Origin: Mycobacterium bohemicum DSM 44277
Lineage (GTDB): Bacteria > Actinomycetota > Actinomycetes > Mycobacteriales > Mycobacteriaceae
DNA: 64,000 nucleotides
Reading direction: 5' to 3'
Assembly: GCF_001053185.1 (NCBI RefSeq)
Contig: NZ_CSTD01000004.1
Coordinates: 458,867 to 522,866 of the forward strand
In this document: positions 25,098 through 35,053 of the stretch, one piece after another
Numbering within the stretch: position 1 is the stretch's first letter
How the letters are laid out: every line of letters starts with the position of its first letter
The notes under the pieces: generated by a model
What the model was told of the DNA's origin: nothing
Databases searched by the model: none
Seen by the model: the letters and a program-made list of their open reading frames with translations, nothing else
Translations under genes and position numbers: made by a program

Positions 25098-26129
25098 TCA
25101 GCCGAAGAAGGCCGCCGCGTCGTCGTAGCGGCTCTCGGGCACCAGCTTGAGTTGACGCACCGCGTCGGCCAGCGGCACCCGGCCGATGTCCTGCCCGCGC
25201 AGCGACACCATCTGGCCGTACTCCCCCGCGTGCGCGGCGTCAGCGGCGTTGACGCCGAAGCGGGTGGCCAGCACGCGGTCGTAGGCGGTAGGGGTGCCGC
25301 CCCGCTGGACATGGCCCAGCACGGTCACCCGGACCTCCTTGTTGATCCGCTTTTCCACCTCCACGGCCAGCTGCGCGGCGACGCCGGTGAAACGCTCATG
25401 GCCGAACTCGTCAAGCCCGCCCTCCCGCAAGGAGATTGAGCCGGCGACCGGCTTGGCGCCTTCGGCGACCACGCAGATGAAGTGCGAATCCCCGCGCTGG
25501 AAGCGACGTTTGACGAGCCGGCACACCTCCTCGACGTCAAAGGGCTGTTCGGGAATCAGCGTCATGTGTGCGCCGGAGGCCAGCCCGGCGTTCAACGCGA
25601 TCCACCCCGCGTGTCTGCCCATCACCTCGACCAGCATCACCCGCTGATGGGATTCGGCGGTGCTGTGCAACCGGTCGATGGCGTCGGTCGCGACGGTCAA
25701 CGCGGTGTCGTGGCCGAAAGTCACATCTGTGCAATCGATGTCGTTGTCGATGGTCTTGGGCACCCCCACCACGGGAACGTTTTCCTCCGAAAGCCAGTGC
25801 GCCGCCGTCAGGGTGCCTTCACCGCCGATCGGAATCAGGACGTCGATCCCGTTGTCGTCGAGGGTCTGCTTGATCTGGTTCAGCCCGGCCTTGAGTTTCT
25901 CGGGGTGGACGCGCGCGGTGCCCAGCATCGTGCCGCCCTTGGCCAGCAGCCGGTCGTTGCGGTCGTCGTTCTGCAACTGTATGCGCCGGTTCTCCAGCAA
26001 GCCGCGCCAGCCGTCCTGGAAGCCGACGACCGACGAGCCGTACCGGGCGTCACAGGTGCGCACCACCGCCCGGATGACGGCGTTGAGCCCGGGGCAGTCG
26101 CCGCCTCCGGTCAGAACTCCGATCCGCAT
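25098..26129 (-). CDS. pfkA: 6-phosphofructokinase
   Basis: 343 aa, the exact mycobacterial size. MRIGVLTGGGDCPGLNAVIRAVV carries the ATP-binding GGGDCPGLN. PKTIDNDIDCTDVTFGHDTA holds the catalytic Asp and a PPi/ATP-type sequence, and MGRHAGWIALNAGLASGA follows. Glycolytic phosphorylation of fructose 6-phosphate. ATG at 26129 is chosen because homology starts there; the frame remains open to 26189 into a palindromic repeat. Confidence 0.96.
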   Translation of the reverse strand: MRIGVLTGGGDCPGLNAVIRAVVRTCDARYGSSVVGFQDGWRGLLENRRIQLQNDDRNDRLLAKGGTMLGTARVHPEKLKAGLNQIKQTLDDNGIDVLIPIGGEGTLTAAHWLSEENVPVVGVPKTIDNDIDCTDVTFGHDTALTVATDAIDRLHSTAESHQRVMLVEVMGRHAGWIALNAGLASGAHMTLIPEQPFDVEEVCRLVKRRFQRGDSHFICVVAEGAKPVAGSISLREGGLDEFGHERFTGVAAQLAVEVEKRINKEVRVTVLGHVQRGGTPTAYDRVLATRFGVNAADAAHAGEYGQMVSLRGQDIGRVPLADAVRQLKLVPESRYDDAAAFFG

Positions 26130-26163
26130 GCCCTTATCTTGCACCGTGGCAGGCCAACCCCGC

Positions 26164-26221
26164 CGAGCAGACGCAGAATCGCACCGCAACGGCGCTATTC
26201 GTGCGATTCTGCGTCTGCTCG
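26164..26221. repeat. Perfect 21-bp inverted repeat between gatA and pfkA
   Basis: Arms at 26164-26184 and 26201-26221 are exact reverse complements (core GCAGACGCAGAATCGC) with a 16-nt loop. It fills the 117-bp gap between the gatA stop and the pfkA start. A diverged half-copy (GCGTCTGCTCGCCAG) lies at about 7523-7538 after the Rv2991 homologue, suggesting a dispersed element family. Confidence 0.8.
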
Positions 26222-26246
26222 CCAGGGAGCGGTGCCCGCTCGGCGC

Positions 26247-27724
<1,478 letters not shown>

Positions 27725-27728
<4 letters not shown>

Positions 27729-28024
27729 TCGGGGTCCCCCAGGATCTGGGGTACCGCGAACCGGCCGTCGGCGGCCGCGGGCGCCTCGGCCAGCGCCTCC
27801 TGCTGGGTCAGGCACGGCGTCGGCTCGTCGGGGCGGGGGATGTTGACTTCGCTGAGCGGGTTGCCGGTCGCTTCGACGCCGGTGACGTCGACGGCCTGGA
27901 CCTGGCTGACGTGCGTCAGGATCGCGTCGAGCTGTCCGGCGAAGCTGTCGAGTTCGGCGTCGGTCAACGCCAGGCGGGACAGCCTGGCCAGGTGCGCCAC
28001 CTCGTCGCGGGAGATTTGGGACAC
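27725..28024 (-). CDS. gatC: Aspartyl/glutamyl-tRNA amidotransferase subunit C
   Basis: 99-aa belt subunit that wraps GatA and GatB. VSQISRDEVAHLARLSRLALTDAEL is the canonical helical start, and the C-terminus GRFAVPQILGD contacts GatA. GTG at 28024 is the start expected from M. tuberculosis (99 aa); an upstream open frame to 28285 has no homology. Confidence 0.94.
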
Positions 28025-28056
28025 GAGCGCAAAGCCTATCCCGGCCGGGTCGCCCG

Positions 28057-28112
28057 CGAGTGTGCGGCTGGCTTCACATTCGGCGCCGAGCGTGCGGCCG
28101 GCCGCACGCTCG
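28057..28112. repeat. Two tandem 26-bp palindromes upstream of gatC
   Basis: Copy 2 (28087-28112) is a perfect loop-free 26-bp palindrome, half-site CGAGCGTGCGGCC. Copy 1 (28057-28082) is an imperfect version with half-site CGAGTGTGCGGCT. They are separated by 4 bp in the 169-bp divergent gap between gatC and the ACT protein. Paired dyads could be an operator or a dispersed element. Confidence 0.7.
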
Positions 28113-28193
28113 AGCGACGGGCCGGGGCGGCGAGGGCGACGACCCCGGCCGGCCGAAATGCCGTCGAAACGTCCCTGTGTAACAGTGTTGGCC

Positions 28194-28850
28194 GTGCCGT
28201 CGTATCTCCTGCGGGTCTCGCTGCTGGACCGCCCGGGCAGCCTGGGCTCGCTGGCGGTGGCGCTGGGTTCGGCGGGCGCGGACATCCTGTCGCTGGACGT
28301 GGTGGAGCGCAGCTCGGGCTACGCGATCGACGACCTGGTCATCGAACTGCCCCCGGGCGCCATGCCCGACCGGCTGATCACCGCCGCGGAGTCCCTGACC
28401 GGCGTCCGGGTGGACAGCGTCCGGCCCCACACCGGGTTGCTGGAAGCGCATCGGGAGCTGGAGTTGCTCGACCAGGTCGCGGCCGCCACCGACAACCACT
28501 CCCGGCTGCAGGTCCTCGTCGACGAGGCGCCCCGGGTGCTGCGCGTCAGCTGGTGCACGATCCTGCGCGATTCGAACGGCCAGTTGCAGCGCCTCGCCGA
28601 CAGCCCCGGCACGCCGGAAACCAAGGCGACCTCGGCCCCATGGCTGCCGATCCACCACGCGGCGGCGCTGGACAACACCGCCGACTGGGTCCCGCAGTCA
28701 TGGCGCGACATGGACACCACGATGGTGGCGGCGCCCCTGGGCGACCCGCAGACCGCGGTGGTGCTGGGCCGGCCGGGCCCGGAGTTCCGGCCTTCCGAGG
28801 TCGCCCGGCTGGGCTACCTCGCCGGCATCGTCGCGACGATGTTGCGCTGA
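28194..28850 (+). CDS. ACT-domain protein (Rv3013 homologue)
   Basis: 218 aa, same size as Rv3013. Residues 1-70 form an ACT domain (YLLRVSLLDRPGSLGSLAVALGSAGADILSLDVVER), the usual amino-acid-sensing fold. The rest resembles a degenerate GAF-like domain with conserved APWLPIHHAAALD and EFRPSEVARLGYLAGIVATML. A regulatory amino-acid sensor is suggested; no target is known. GTG at 28194. Converges on ligA with a 7-bp gap. Confidence 0.88.
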   Translation: MPSYLLRVSLLDRPGSLGSLAVALGSAGADILSLDVVERSSGYAIDDLVIELPPGAMPDRLITAAESLTGVRVDSVRPHTGLLEAHRELELLDQVAAATDNHSRLQVLVDEAPRVLRVSWCTILRDSNGQLQRLADSPGTPETKATSAPWLPIHHAAALDNTADWVPQSWRDMDTTMVAAPLGDPQTAVVLGRPGPEFRPSEVARLGYLAGIVATMLR

Positions 28851-28857
28851 GCGGCCA

Positions 28858-30936
28858 TTACTCCGGCTGCGTGGCCGGCCCCTCGGCCAGCAGCCGGCGG
28901 AAGCCGTCCTCGTCGAGGACCGGGACACCGAGTTCGACGGCTTTGTCGTATTTCGAGCCGGGGGAATCGCCGGCGACGACGTAGTCGGTCTTCTTCGACA
29001 CCGAGGCCGCGGCCTTCCCGCCGCGCGCAATGATCGCCTCCTTGGCGTCGTCGCGGGAGAAGCCGGTCAGCGAACCGGTCACCACGATCGTCAGCCCCTC
29101 CAGCGTTCGCGGCACGCTCGCGTCGCGCTCGTCGGCCATCCGCACGCCGGCGGCGCGCCACTTGTCGACGATGGTGCGGTGCCAGTCGACGGCGAACCAC
29201 TCGGTGACGGCGGCGGCGATCGTCGGGCCGACGCCCTCGACCCCGGCCAGCCGCTCGGTCGAGGCCGCCGTGATCGCGTCCAGGTCGCCGAACTCCGTGG
29301 CCAGGGCGCGGGCGGCCGTCGGCCCGACGTGCCGGATCGACAACGCCACCAGCACTCGCCACAACGGCGCGGCCTTCGCTTTGTCGAGGTTGGCCAGCAG
29401 CCGTTTGCCGTTGGCCGACAACGCGCCGGCCTTGGTGCGGAACAGCTCGGTGTGCAGCAGGTCGTCCTCGGTGAGGGTGAACAGGTCGCCCTCGTCGGTG
29501 ATCACTCCCGCCTTCAACAGCGCGATCGCGGCCTCGTAGCCCAGGCCCTCGATGTCGAACGCGCCGCGACCCGCCACGTGGAACACCCGCTCCCGCAGCT
29601 GCGCCGGGCAGGACCGGGCGTTGGGGCAGCGGATGTCGGCGTCCCCCTCCTTGGCCGGGGCCAACGGGGTGCCGCATTCGGGACACGTTGTGGGCATGAC
29701 GAATTCGCGTTCGGTCCCGTCGCGCAGGTCGACGACGGGGCCGAGCACTTCGGGGATGACGTCGCCGGCTTTGCGGATCATCACGGTGTCGCCGATCAGC
29801 ACACCCTTGCGCTTGACCTCACCGGCGTTGTGCAGGGTGGCCAGCCCGACCGTCGACCCGGCCACCTTCACCGGCGTCATGAAGGCGAACGGCGTGACCC
29901 GCCCGGTGCGCCCGACGTTCACCCGGATGTCGAGCAACTTGGTCTGCGCCTCCTGGGGCGGATACTTGTAGGCCACGGCCCAGCGGGGCGCCCGCGACGT
30001 CGCGCCCAACCGCCGTTGCAGCGCGAAGTCGTCGACTTTGACCACCACGCCGTCGATCTCGTGCTCGACGTCGTAGCGGTGCTCGCCCCAATAGGTGACC
30101 CGGTCCTCGACGGCGGTGAGGCCGCGCACGCGGGACGTCTCCTCGGCCACCGGCAGCCCCCACGCCCGCAGCGCCGTGTAGGCCTCGTGCAGGGAACCGG
30201 GCCGAAATCCGTCGACGCGGCCGAGGCCGTGGCAGATCATCCGCAGCTTGCGCCGGGCCGTGACCGCCGGGTTCTTCTGCCGCAGCGACCCGGCCGCGCT
30301 GTTGCGAGGATTGGCGAACGGCGCCTTGCCGTCCTCGACCAGGCTGGCGTTGAGCGCCTCGAAATCGGCCAGCATGAAGAACACCTCGCCGCGCACCTCA
30401 AGGAGGGCCGGCACCGGGAATTCGGCACTGTCCGTGAGCCGTTCGGGGACGTCGCTGATGGTGCGGGCGTTGAGGGTGACGTCCTCGCCCACTCGTCCGT
30501 CGCCGCGGGTGGCCGCGCGCTCGAGTCGGCCGTCGCGGTACACCAGTGACAGGGCGACCCCGTCGATCTTCAGCTCGCACAGGTAATACGGGTCGCGGCC
30601 GATCTCGTTCTCCACGCGGGCGCTCCACGCGGCGAGCTCGTCGCGGTCGAACACGTCGTCGAGGCTCAGCATCCGCTCGAGGTGCTCGGCCTCGGTGAAG
30701 TCGGTGGCGAAGCCGGCCCCGCCGACCAGTTGCGTCGGCGAATCGGGCACCCGCAGCTCCGGGTGGCGCTCCTCCAGCGCGAGGAGTTGATTGAACATGG
30801 CGTCGAAGTCGGCGTCGGAGATGATCGGCGCGTCCTTGATGTAGTAGCGGAACTGGTGTTCGCGGACCTCCTCGGCCAGTTCCTGCCACTGGCGCCGCGC
30901 GTCGGGCGGCACCTCCTCCGTTTCTGCCGAGCTCAC
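28858..30936 (-). CDS. ligA: NAD-dependent DNA ligase
   Basis: Replicative ligase, 692 aa. The adenylation Lys is K123 in CELKIDGVALSLVYRDG. The order is Ia domain, nucleotidyltransferase, OB fold, Zn finger (CPECGTPL...CPNARSCPAQL), helix-hairpin-helix region and a C-terminal BRCT domain (TLEGLTIVVTGSLTGFSRDDAKEAI). Complete and intact. Confidence 0.97.
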   Translation of the reverse strand: MSSAETEEVPPDARRQWQELAEEVREHQFRYYIKDAPIISDADFDAMFNQLLALEERHPELRVPDSPTQLVGGAGFATDFTEAEHLERMLSLDDVFDRDELAAWSARVENEIGRDPYYLCELKIDGVALSLVYRDGRLERAATRGDGRVGEDVTLNARTISDVPERLTDSAEFPVPALLEVRGEVFFMLADFEALNASLVEDGKAPFANPRNSAAGSLRQKNPAVTARRKLRMICHGLGRVDGFRPGSLHEAYTALRAWGLPVAEETSRVRGLTAVEDRVTYWGEHRYDVEHEIDGVVVKVDDFALQRRLGATSRAPRWAVAYKYPPQEAQTKLLDIRVNVGRTGRVTPFAFMTPVKVAGSTVGLATLHNAGEVKRKGVLIGDTVMIRKAGDVIPEVLGPVVDLRDGTEREFVMPTTCPECGTPLAPAKEGDADIRCPNARSCPAQLRERVFHVAGRGAFDIEGLGYEAAIALLKAGVITDEGDLFTLTEDDLLHTELFRTKAGALSANGKRLLANLDKAKAAPLWRVLVALSIRHVGPTAARALATEFGDLDAITAASTERLAGVEGVGPTIAAAVTEWFAVDWHRTIVDKWRAAGVRMADERDASVPRTLEGLTIVVTGSLTGFSRDDAKEAIIARGGKAAASVSKKTDYVVAGDSPGSKYDKAVELGVPVLDEDGFRRLLAEGPATQPE

Positions 30937-30992
30937 CTTCGCAGGCTATCGAAGGGCGCCGACGCCATCCCGGGGCGCCGGCGCACGACGAG

Positions 30993-31033
30993 ATTGCCGT
31001 GATGGTCGTCCGTAGCGCCCGAGTCACGGCAAT
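30993..31033. repeat. Inverted repeat downstream of the truncated Rv3015c homologue
   Basis: ATTGCCGTGA (30993-31002) and TCACGGCAAT (31024-31033) are exact reverse complements with a 21-nt spacer. It lies in the 135-bp gap between ligA and the Rv3015c remnant. It could terminate the remnant or be a dispersed palindrome. Confidence 0.55.
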
Positions 31034-31071
31034 GGCGGCACTCCCGGCGCACCAGAGGCCGCCAAATGCCA

Positions 31072-31857
31072 TCAGATCGCGTCGGGATCCTGCGCGAACG
31101 CCTCGGCCGCCTTGGCCGCGAGCTCGATCGCGGTGCGGGCCCATTGCGGCGTCGCGCCGGCTAGACCGCACGCCGGCGTGACGCCGACGCGATCCCGCAG
31201 GGCCGACCGCGCGAAGCCCAGGCGGTCGGTCACCGCGACGAGCGCTCCGGCCACCTCTTCGGCCGACGGCCGCCGCTCCGGCGCCGCGGCGGGAACCACG
31301 CCGAGGATCACGGTGCGGCCCGACTCGACGAAGGCGGCCATGCCGTCGAGGTCGGCCGCCGTCAGCGTCGTCGGGTCCACCGACACCGCGTGAATCGTAC
31401 TGCGCTGCAACAACTCCCACGGGATGCCGGCGGCGCAGCTGTGCAGCGCCACGTCGGCGCCGGCGGCCGCGACGCAGGTGTCGATCAGCGCCCCGGCCAC
31501 CGCCTCCTCCAGCGGGGCGACCGGGCTCAGCGAGGTCACACCGGTCAACCGTCCGCCCAATGCCGTCGGCAGCAACGGTTCGTCGAACTGCACCACCACC
31601 GGCGTCTCGAGCCGCCGGGCCAGGTCCGCGCGATGCGCCGCGACACCCTCGGCCAGCGACGCCGCGAGATCACGCACGGCGCCGGGGTCGGTGATCGCCC
31701 GATGGCCGTTGGCCAGCTCGAGGCCCGCCGCCAGCGTGATCGGCCCCGGGGCCTGCACCTTGACCACGCGCCCGCCGCCGCGCAGCCCGGCCACCTCCCA
31801 GGCTTCCTCCAGGGCGTCGCAGTCCTCGTCGAGGAGGCTGATCGCGCGGCGGGTCAC
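31072..31857 (-). pseudogene. 5'-truncated Rv3015c homologue (MetE-like)
   Basis: About 261 residues remain of a roughly 337-aa protein related to the C-terminal domain of cobalamin-independent methionine synthase. Still visible are CDALEEAWEVAG, VQAPGPITLAAGLELANG, VVVQFDEPLLP and DVALHSCAAGIPWELL, whose His/Cys pair resembles the metal site. Homology stops at VTRRAISLLDED. A GTG at 31857 could be used as a new start, but the N-terminal third and native promoter are missing. Six base pairs further right an equally truncated lpqA begins on the other strand, so one deletion probably cut both genes. Confidence 0.8.
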
Positions 31858-31863
31858 CCGGCC

Positions 31864-32385
31864 GTGCACGGGGTCGACGTCGACACCATCCTGCTGGACC
31901 AGTCGCGGATGCGCGCGATCACCGGCGCCGGCGAGCACCTGTTCATCATTCCGTCGATGGACGGCACCAACCCCGTGGACATCGACGCCCTGGCGGACAG
32001 CACACCGAAGGAGTGCCGATTCGTGTTCGCCGAGACGGCGACGTTCGGGCCCGACGTCGAGGAGTTCCACAAGACGACCTTCCAGGACCCGCCGGACGGC
32101 GCGCTGATCTCCGAGGGCGCGGCGGCCTACCGCGACGCCGACACCGCCCGGCACGCGTTCGGCGCACTGGTGACCGCGGTCGGCGACTGTGCGGCCGGCT
32201 CCTCGGGCCAGACGTTGGTCGGCGACTGGAACGCCGACGCCAGGTCGCTGCACCTCGCGCCCGGGGGCTGCGGCCGCGACTACCGGGTCTTGTCGGTGGC
32301 TCTGCTGGAGGTCACCTTCTGCGGTTTCCCGCAATCGGTTTCGGACATCGTGATGACGAACATCGCCGCCAACATCCCCGGCTAG
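31864..32385 (+). pseudogene. lpqA: 5'-truncated LpqA-like sensor-domain lipoprotein
   Basis: About 173 residues of a PknH-extracellular-like sensor domain (VDVDTILLDQSRMRAITGAG, AAAYRDADTARHAFGAL, and C-terminal TFCGFPQSVSDIVMTNIAANIPG). Signal peptide and lipobox are absent. The first in-frame possibility is GTG 31864; upstream the frame is antisense of the Rv3015c remnant. M. tuberculosis LpqA (Rv3016) is about 204 aa, so some 30 N-terminal residues including the export signal are lost and surface display is not expected. Confidence 0.78.
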
Positions 32386-32386
32386 C

Positions 32387-32671
32387 TCACCAGTGTGCGG
32401 TCGACGTCAGTTCGAAGTCGGGCCGGCCGCAGTGGATCCACATCACAACGTGCAACACGGAGAAGGCCACGGAGACCGCCAAGGCGGCGACCGCCAGGCC
32501 GAAACCGGTTTCACCGCGCCGCTTCGCCTGGCGCAACCCGACGAGCGCCAGGGCGCCGCTCACAGCCGGGCTGCCGTACATCCCCATCAGGCTGAGGACA
32601 AAAGCAGCGACGGCAAAAGCGTTGGTCTGAACACACGGCGCGGCCGTGGCGGCCGCCTGATTGCTGCTCAC
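32387..32671 (-). CDS. Small DUF4190-like membrane protein
   Basis: 94 aa with two hydrophobic helices: AFAVAAFVLSLMGMYGSPAVSGALALVGLRQAKRRGETGFGLAVAALAVSVAFSVLHVVMW. This is the usual two-helix DUF4190 hairpin with a basic loop (RQAKRRGE). GTG at 32671 is preferred because GGAGGG lies 10 nt upstream; the frame also allows GTG at 32698. No function known. The stop is 2 bp from that of the lpqA remnant. Confidence 0.75.
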   Translation of the reverse strand: MSSNQAAATAAPCVQTNAFAVAAFVLSLMGMYGSPAVSGALALVGLRQAKRRGETGFGLAVAALAVSVAFSVLHVVMWIHCGRPDFELTSTAHW

Positions 32672-32722
32672 GCTGTCGATACCCTCCCGCCGCTGCACGG
32701 TTGCCCGCGGCTGTCGGGAGAA

Positions 32723-33841
32723 CTATTCGGGACGGCCCTGCACGGATTCTTGACGAATTCTTGGCACGCCGGACGTGTCGGCGATGGTCGCGCTCCCGAG
32801 CACCTCGTCGCCGTCGGGATCGGGCCGGTAGAGCACCAGCGTCTGCCCGCGCGCCACCCCGCGCAGCGGGGTGCGCAGCCGCACCACCAGGCCGTCGCCC
32901 GACAATTCGGCCACGGCCTCCACAGCTTCGCCGTGCGCACGCACCTGGACCGCGCATTCGACCGGCCCGGCCGGGGCCGCCCCCGCGGTGAAAACGGGGT
33001 CGCGCCCGACGAGCCCGCGGACGTCGAGGTCGGCCGCCTCGCCGACCCGGACGGTCGCGGTGCGGGCGTCGATGGCCGTCACGTAGCGGGGCCGGCCGTC
33101 GGGGCCGGGCCCGGCGATGCCCAGGCCCTTCCGCTGCCCGATGGTGAAACCGTGCACACCCTCGTGGGTGGCCAGGACCTCCCCGTCGCCGGCGACCACA
33201 CTGCCGCGGCGCACACCGATGCGCTCCCCGAGAAAGGCGCGGGTGTCACCGGACGGGATGAAGCAGATGTCGTGGCTGTCCGGCTTGTCGGCGACCGCCA
33301 GGCCGCGGGCCGCGGCCTCGGCGCGGATGCGGGGCTTGGGCGTATCGCCGATCGGGAAAGCCGCGTGGCGCAACTGTTCTGCGGTCAGCACGGCCAGCAC
33401 GTAGGACTGGTCCTTGTCGTGGTCGACGGCGCGGCGCAGGCGGCCGCCCGAGAGCCGGGCGTAGTGGCCGGTGGCCACGGCGTCGAAGCCGAGCGCACAC
33501 GCCTTGGCGGACAACGCGGAGAACTTGATCCGTTGATTGCAGCGCACGCACGGGTTGGGCGTTTCCCCGCGCGCGTAGGACTCGACGAAATCGTCGATGA
33601 CCTCCGCCTGGAACTTCTCCGCGAAATCCCAGACGTAGAAGGGGATTCCGAGCACATCGGCGACGCGGCGGGCGTCCGAGGCGTCCTCCTTGGAGCAGCA
33701 GCCCCGCGACCCGGTGCGCAGTGTCCCCGGCGCGGCGGACAGCGCCAGGTGCACGCCCACCACGTCGTGGCCGGCGTCGACCATGCGGGCGGCGGCGACC
33801 GAGGAGTCGACGCCACCGCTCATGGCGGCGAGGACTTTCAT
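32723..33841 (-). CDS. mnmA: tRNA-specific 2-thiouridylase
   Basis: 372 aa, adds sulfur at wobble U34. MKVLAAMSGGVDSSVAAARMVDAGHDVVG carries the SGGVDSS PP-loop for ATP. The catalytic cysteines lie in NPCVRCNQRIKF and DICFIPSG. The sulfur donor is presumably the cysteine desulfurase encoded immediately upstream; the ATG overlaps its stop (ATGA). Confidence 0.96.
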   Translation of the reverse strand: MKVLAAMSGGVDSSVAAARMVDAGHDVVGVHLALSAAPGTLRTGSRGCCSKEDASDARRVADVLGIPFYVWDFAEKFQAEVIDDFVESYARGETPNPCVRCNQRIKFSALSAKACALGFDAVATGHYARLSGGRLRRAVDHDKDQSYVLAVLTAEQLRHAAFPIGDTPKPRIRAEAAARGLAVADKPDSHDICFIPSGDTRAFLGERIGVRRGSVVAGDGEVLATHEGVHGFTIGQRKGLGIAGPGPDGRPRYVTAIDARTATVRVGEAADLDVRGLVGRDPVFTAGAAPAGPVECAVQVRAHGEAVEAVAELSGDGLVVRLRTPLRGVARGQTLVLYRPDPDGDEVLGSATIADTSGVPRIRQESVQGRPE

Positions 33842-35019
33842 TGGATGACCCCCGCGGCGGCCAGGGCGGCCCGGCGCGCACGGTCCACCGCCCCGGGCAG
33901 CACCCGCAGCACGGCGTCCACGTCCGCGTCGACGCTGGTGTGCCCCAGGGAGAGTCGCAACGAGCCCCGGGCGCTGGCCGGGTCGGCGCCCATCGCGATG
34001 AGCACGTGCGACGGCTGGGCGACACCGGCGGTGCAGGCCGACCCGGTCGAACACTCGATTCCGTTGGCGTCCAACAACATCAGCAGGGCGTCGCCCTCGC
34101 AGCCGCGGAAGGTGAAGTGCGCGTTGCCCGGCAGCCGGTGCGGATCGCGAGCGCCGTTGAGGCGCACGTCGTCGACGCCGGCCAGGACCCCGTCGACGAG
34201 GCGGTCGCGCAGGGCCCGCAATCGGGCGCCGTTGGATTCGAGCCCGTCGACCGCGATCCGCGCCGCGGTCGCCATCCCCACGGCACCGGCGACATCCGCG
34301 GTGCCGGACCGGATGTCGCGTTCCTGCCCGCCGCCGTGCAGCAGCGGGACGCAGGCGACGTCGCGGCGCAGCAACAGCGCGCCCACGCCGGGAGGTCCGC
34401 CGAACTTGTGCGCGGTCAGGCTCAGCGCCGACAGCCCGCTGGCGGCGAAGTCGACCGGCACCTGCCCCACGGCCTGAACCGCGTCGCTGTGCATGGGAAC
34501 ACCGAACTCGGCCGCCACGGCGGCGAGTTCGGCGACCGGCAGCACGGTGCCGACCTCGTTGTTGGCCCACATCACCGATACCAGCGCCACGTCGTCGTGG
34601 CTTTCCAGCGCCTCGCGCAGCGCCGCCGCCGACACCGACCCGTCACGCGCGGTCGGCAGCCAGGTCACGACGGCGCCTTCGTGTTCGGCGAGCCAGCTCA
34701 CCGAGTCCAGCACGGCGTGGTGTTCGACCTGGCTGGTGATGATGCGCCGCAGCCGCGGATCGGTGTCGCGGCGGGCCCAGTAGATGCCTTTGACGGCGAG
34801 GTTGTCGCTCTCGGTGCCGCCCGCGGTGAAGATCACCTCCGACGGGCGCGCGCCCAGTCTGTCCGCGATCAGCTCGCGGGATTCCTCGACGCGCCGCCGG
34901 GCGGTCCGGCCGCTGGTGTGCAGCGACGAGGCGTTGCCGACCGTCCCGAATACGGCCGTCATCGCCTCGACGGCGGCGGGGTGCATCGGGGTGGTGGCGG
35001 CGTGATCCAGGTAGGCCAT
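33838..35019 (-). CDS. iscS: Cysteine desulfurase (IscS-type)
   Basis: 393-aa PLP enzyme releasing persulfide sulfur from cysteine. MAYLDHAATTPMHPAAVEAM start, TEHHAVLD-like VEHHAVLD, PLP Lys in SLTAHKFGGPPGVG, and the catalytic Cys loop GIECSTGSACTAGVAQPSHVL. ATG at 35019 gives the same length as the M. tuberculosis protein; GTG 35031 is in frame but adds only four residues. Coupled to mnmA, its likely sulfur acceptor. Confidence 0.95.
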   Translation of the reverse strand: MAYLDHAATTPMHPAAVEAMTAVFGTVGNASSLHTSGRTARRRVEESRELIADRLGARPSEVIFTAGGTESDNLAVKGIYWARRDTDPRLRRIITSQVEHHAVLDSVSWLAEHEGAVVTWLPTARDGSVSAAALREALESHDDVALVSVMWANNEVGTVLPVAELAAVAAEFGVPMHSDAVQAVGQVPVDFAASGLSALSLTAHKFGGPPGVGALLLRRDVACVPLLHGGGQERDIRSGTADVAGAVGMATAARIAVDGLESNGARLRALRDRLVDGVLAGVDDVRLNGARDPHRLPGNAHFTFRGCEGDALLMLLDANGIECSTGSACTAGVAQPSHVLIAMGADPASARGSLRLSLGHTSVDADVDAVLRVLPGAVDRARRAALAAAGVIQ

Positions 35020-35053
35020 GACGCGACCCACGATACCGGCAGGTCAGTAGCCC

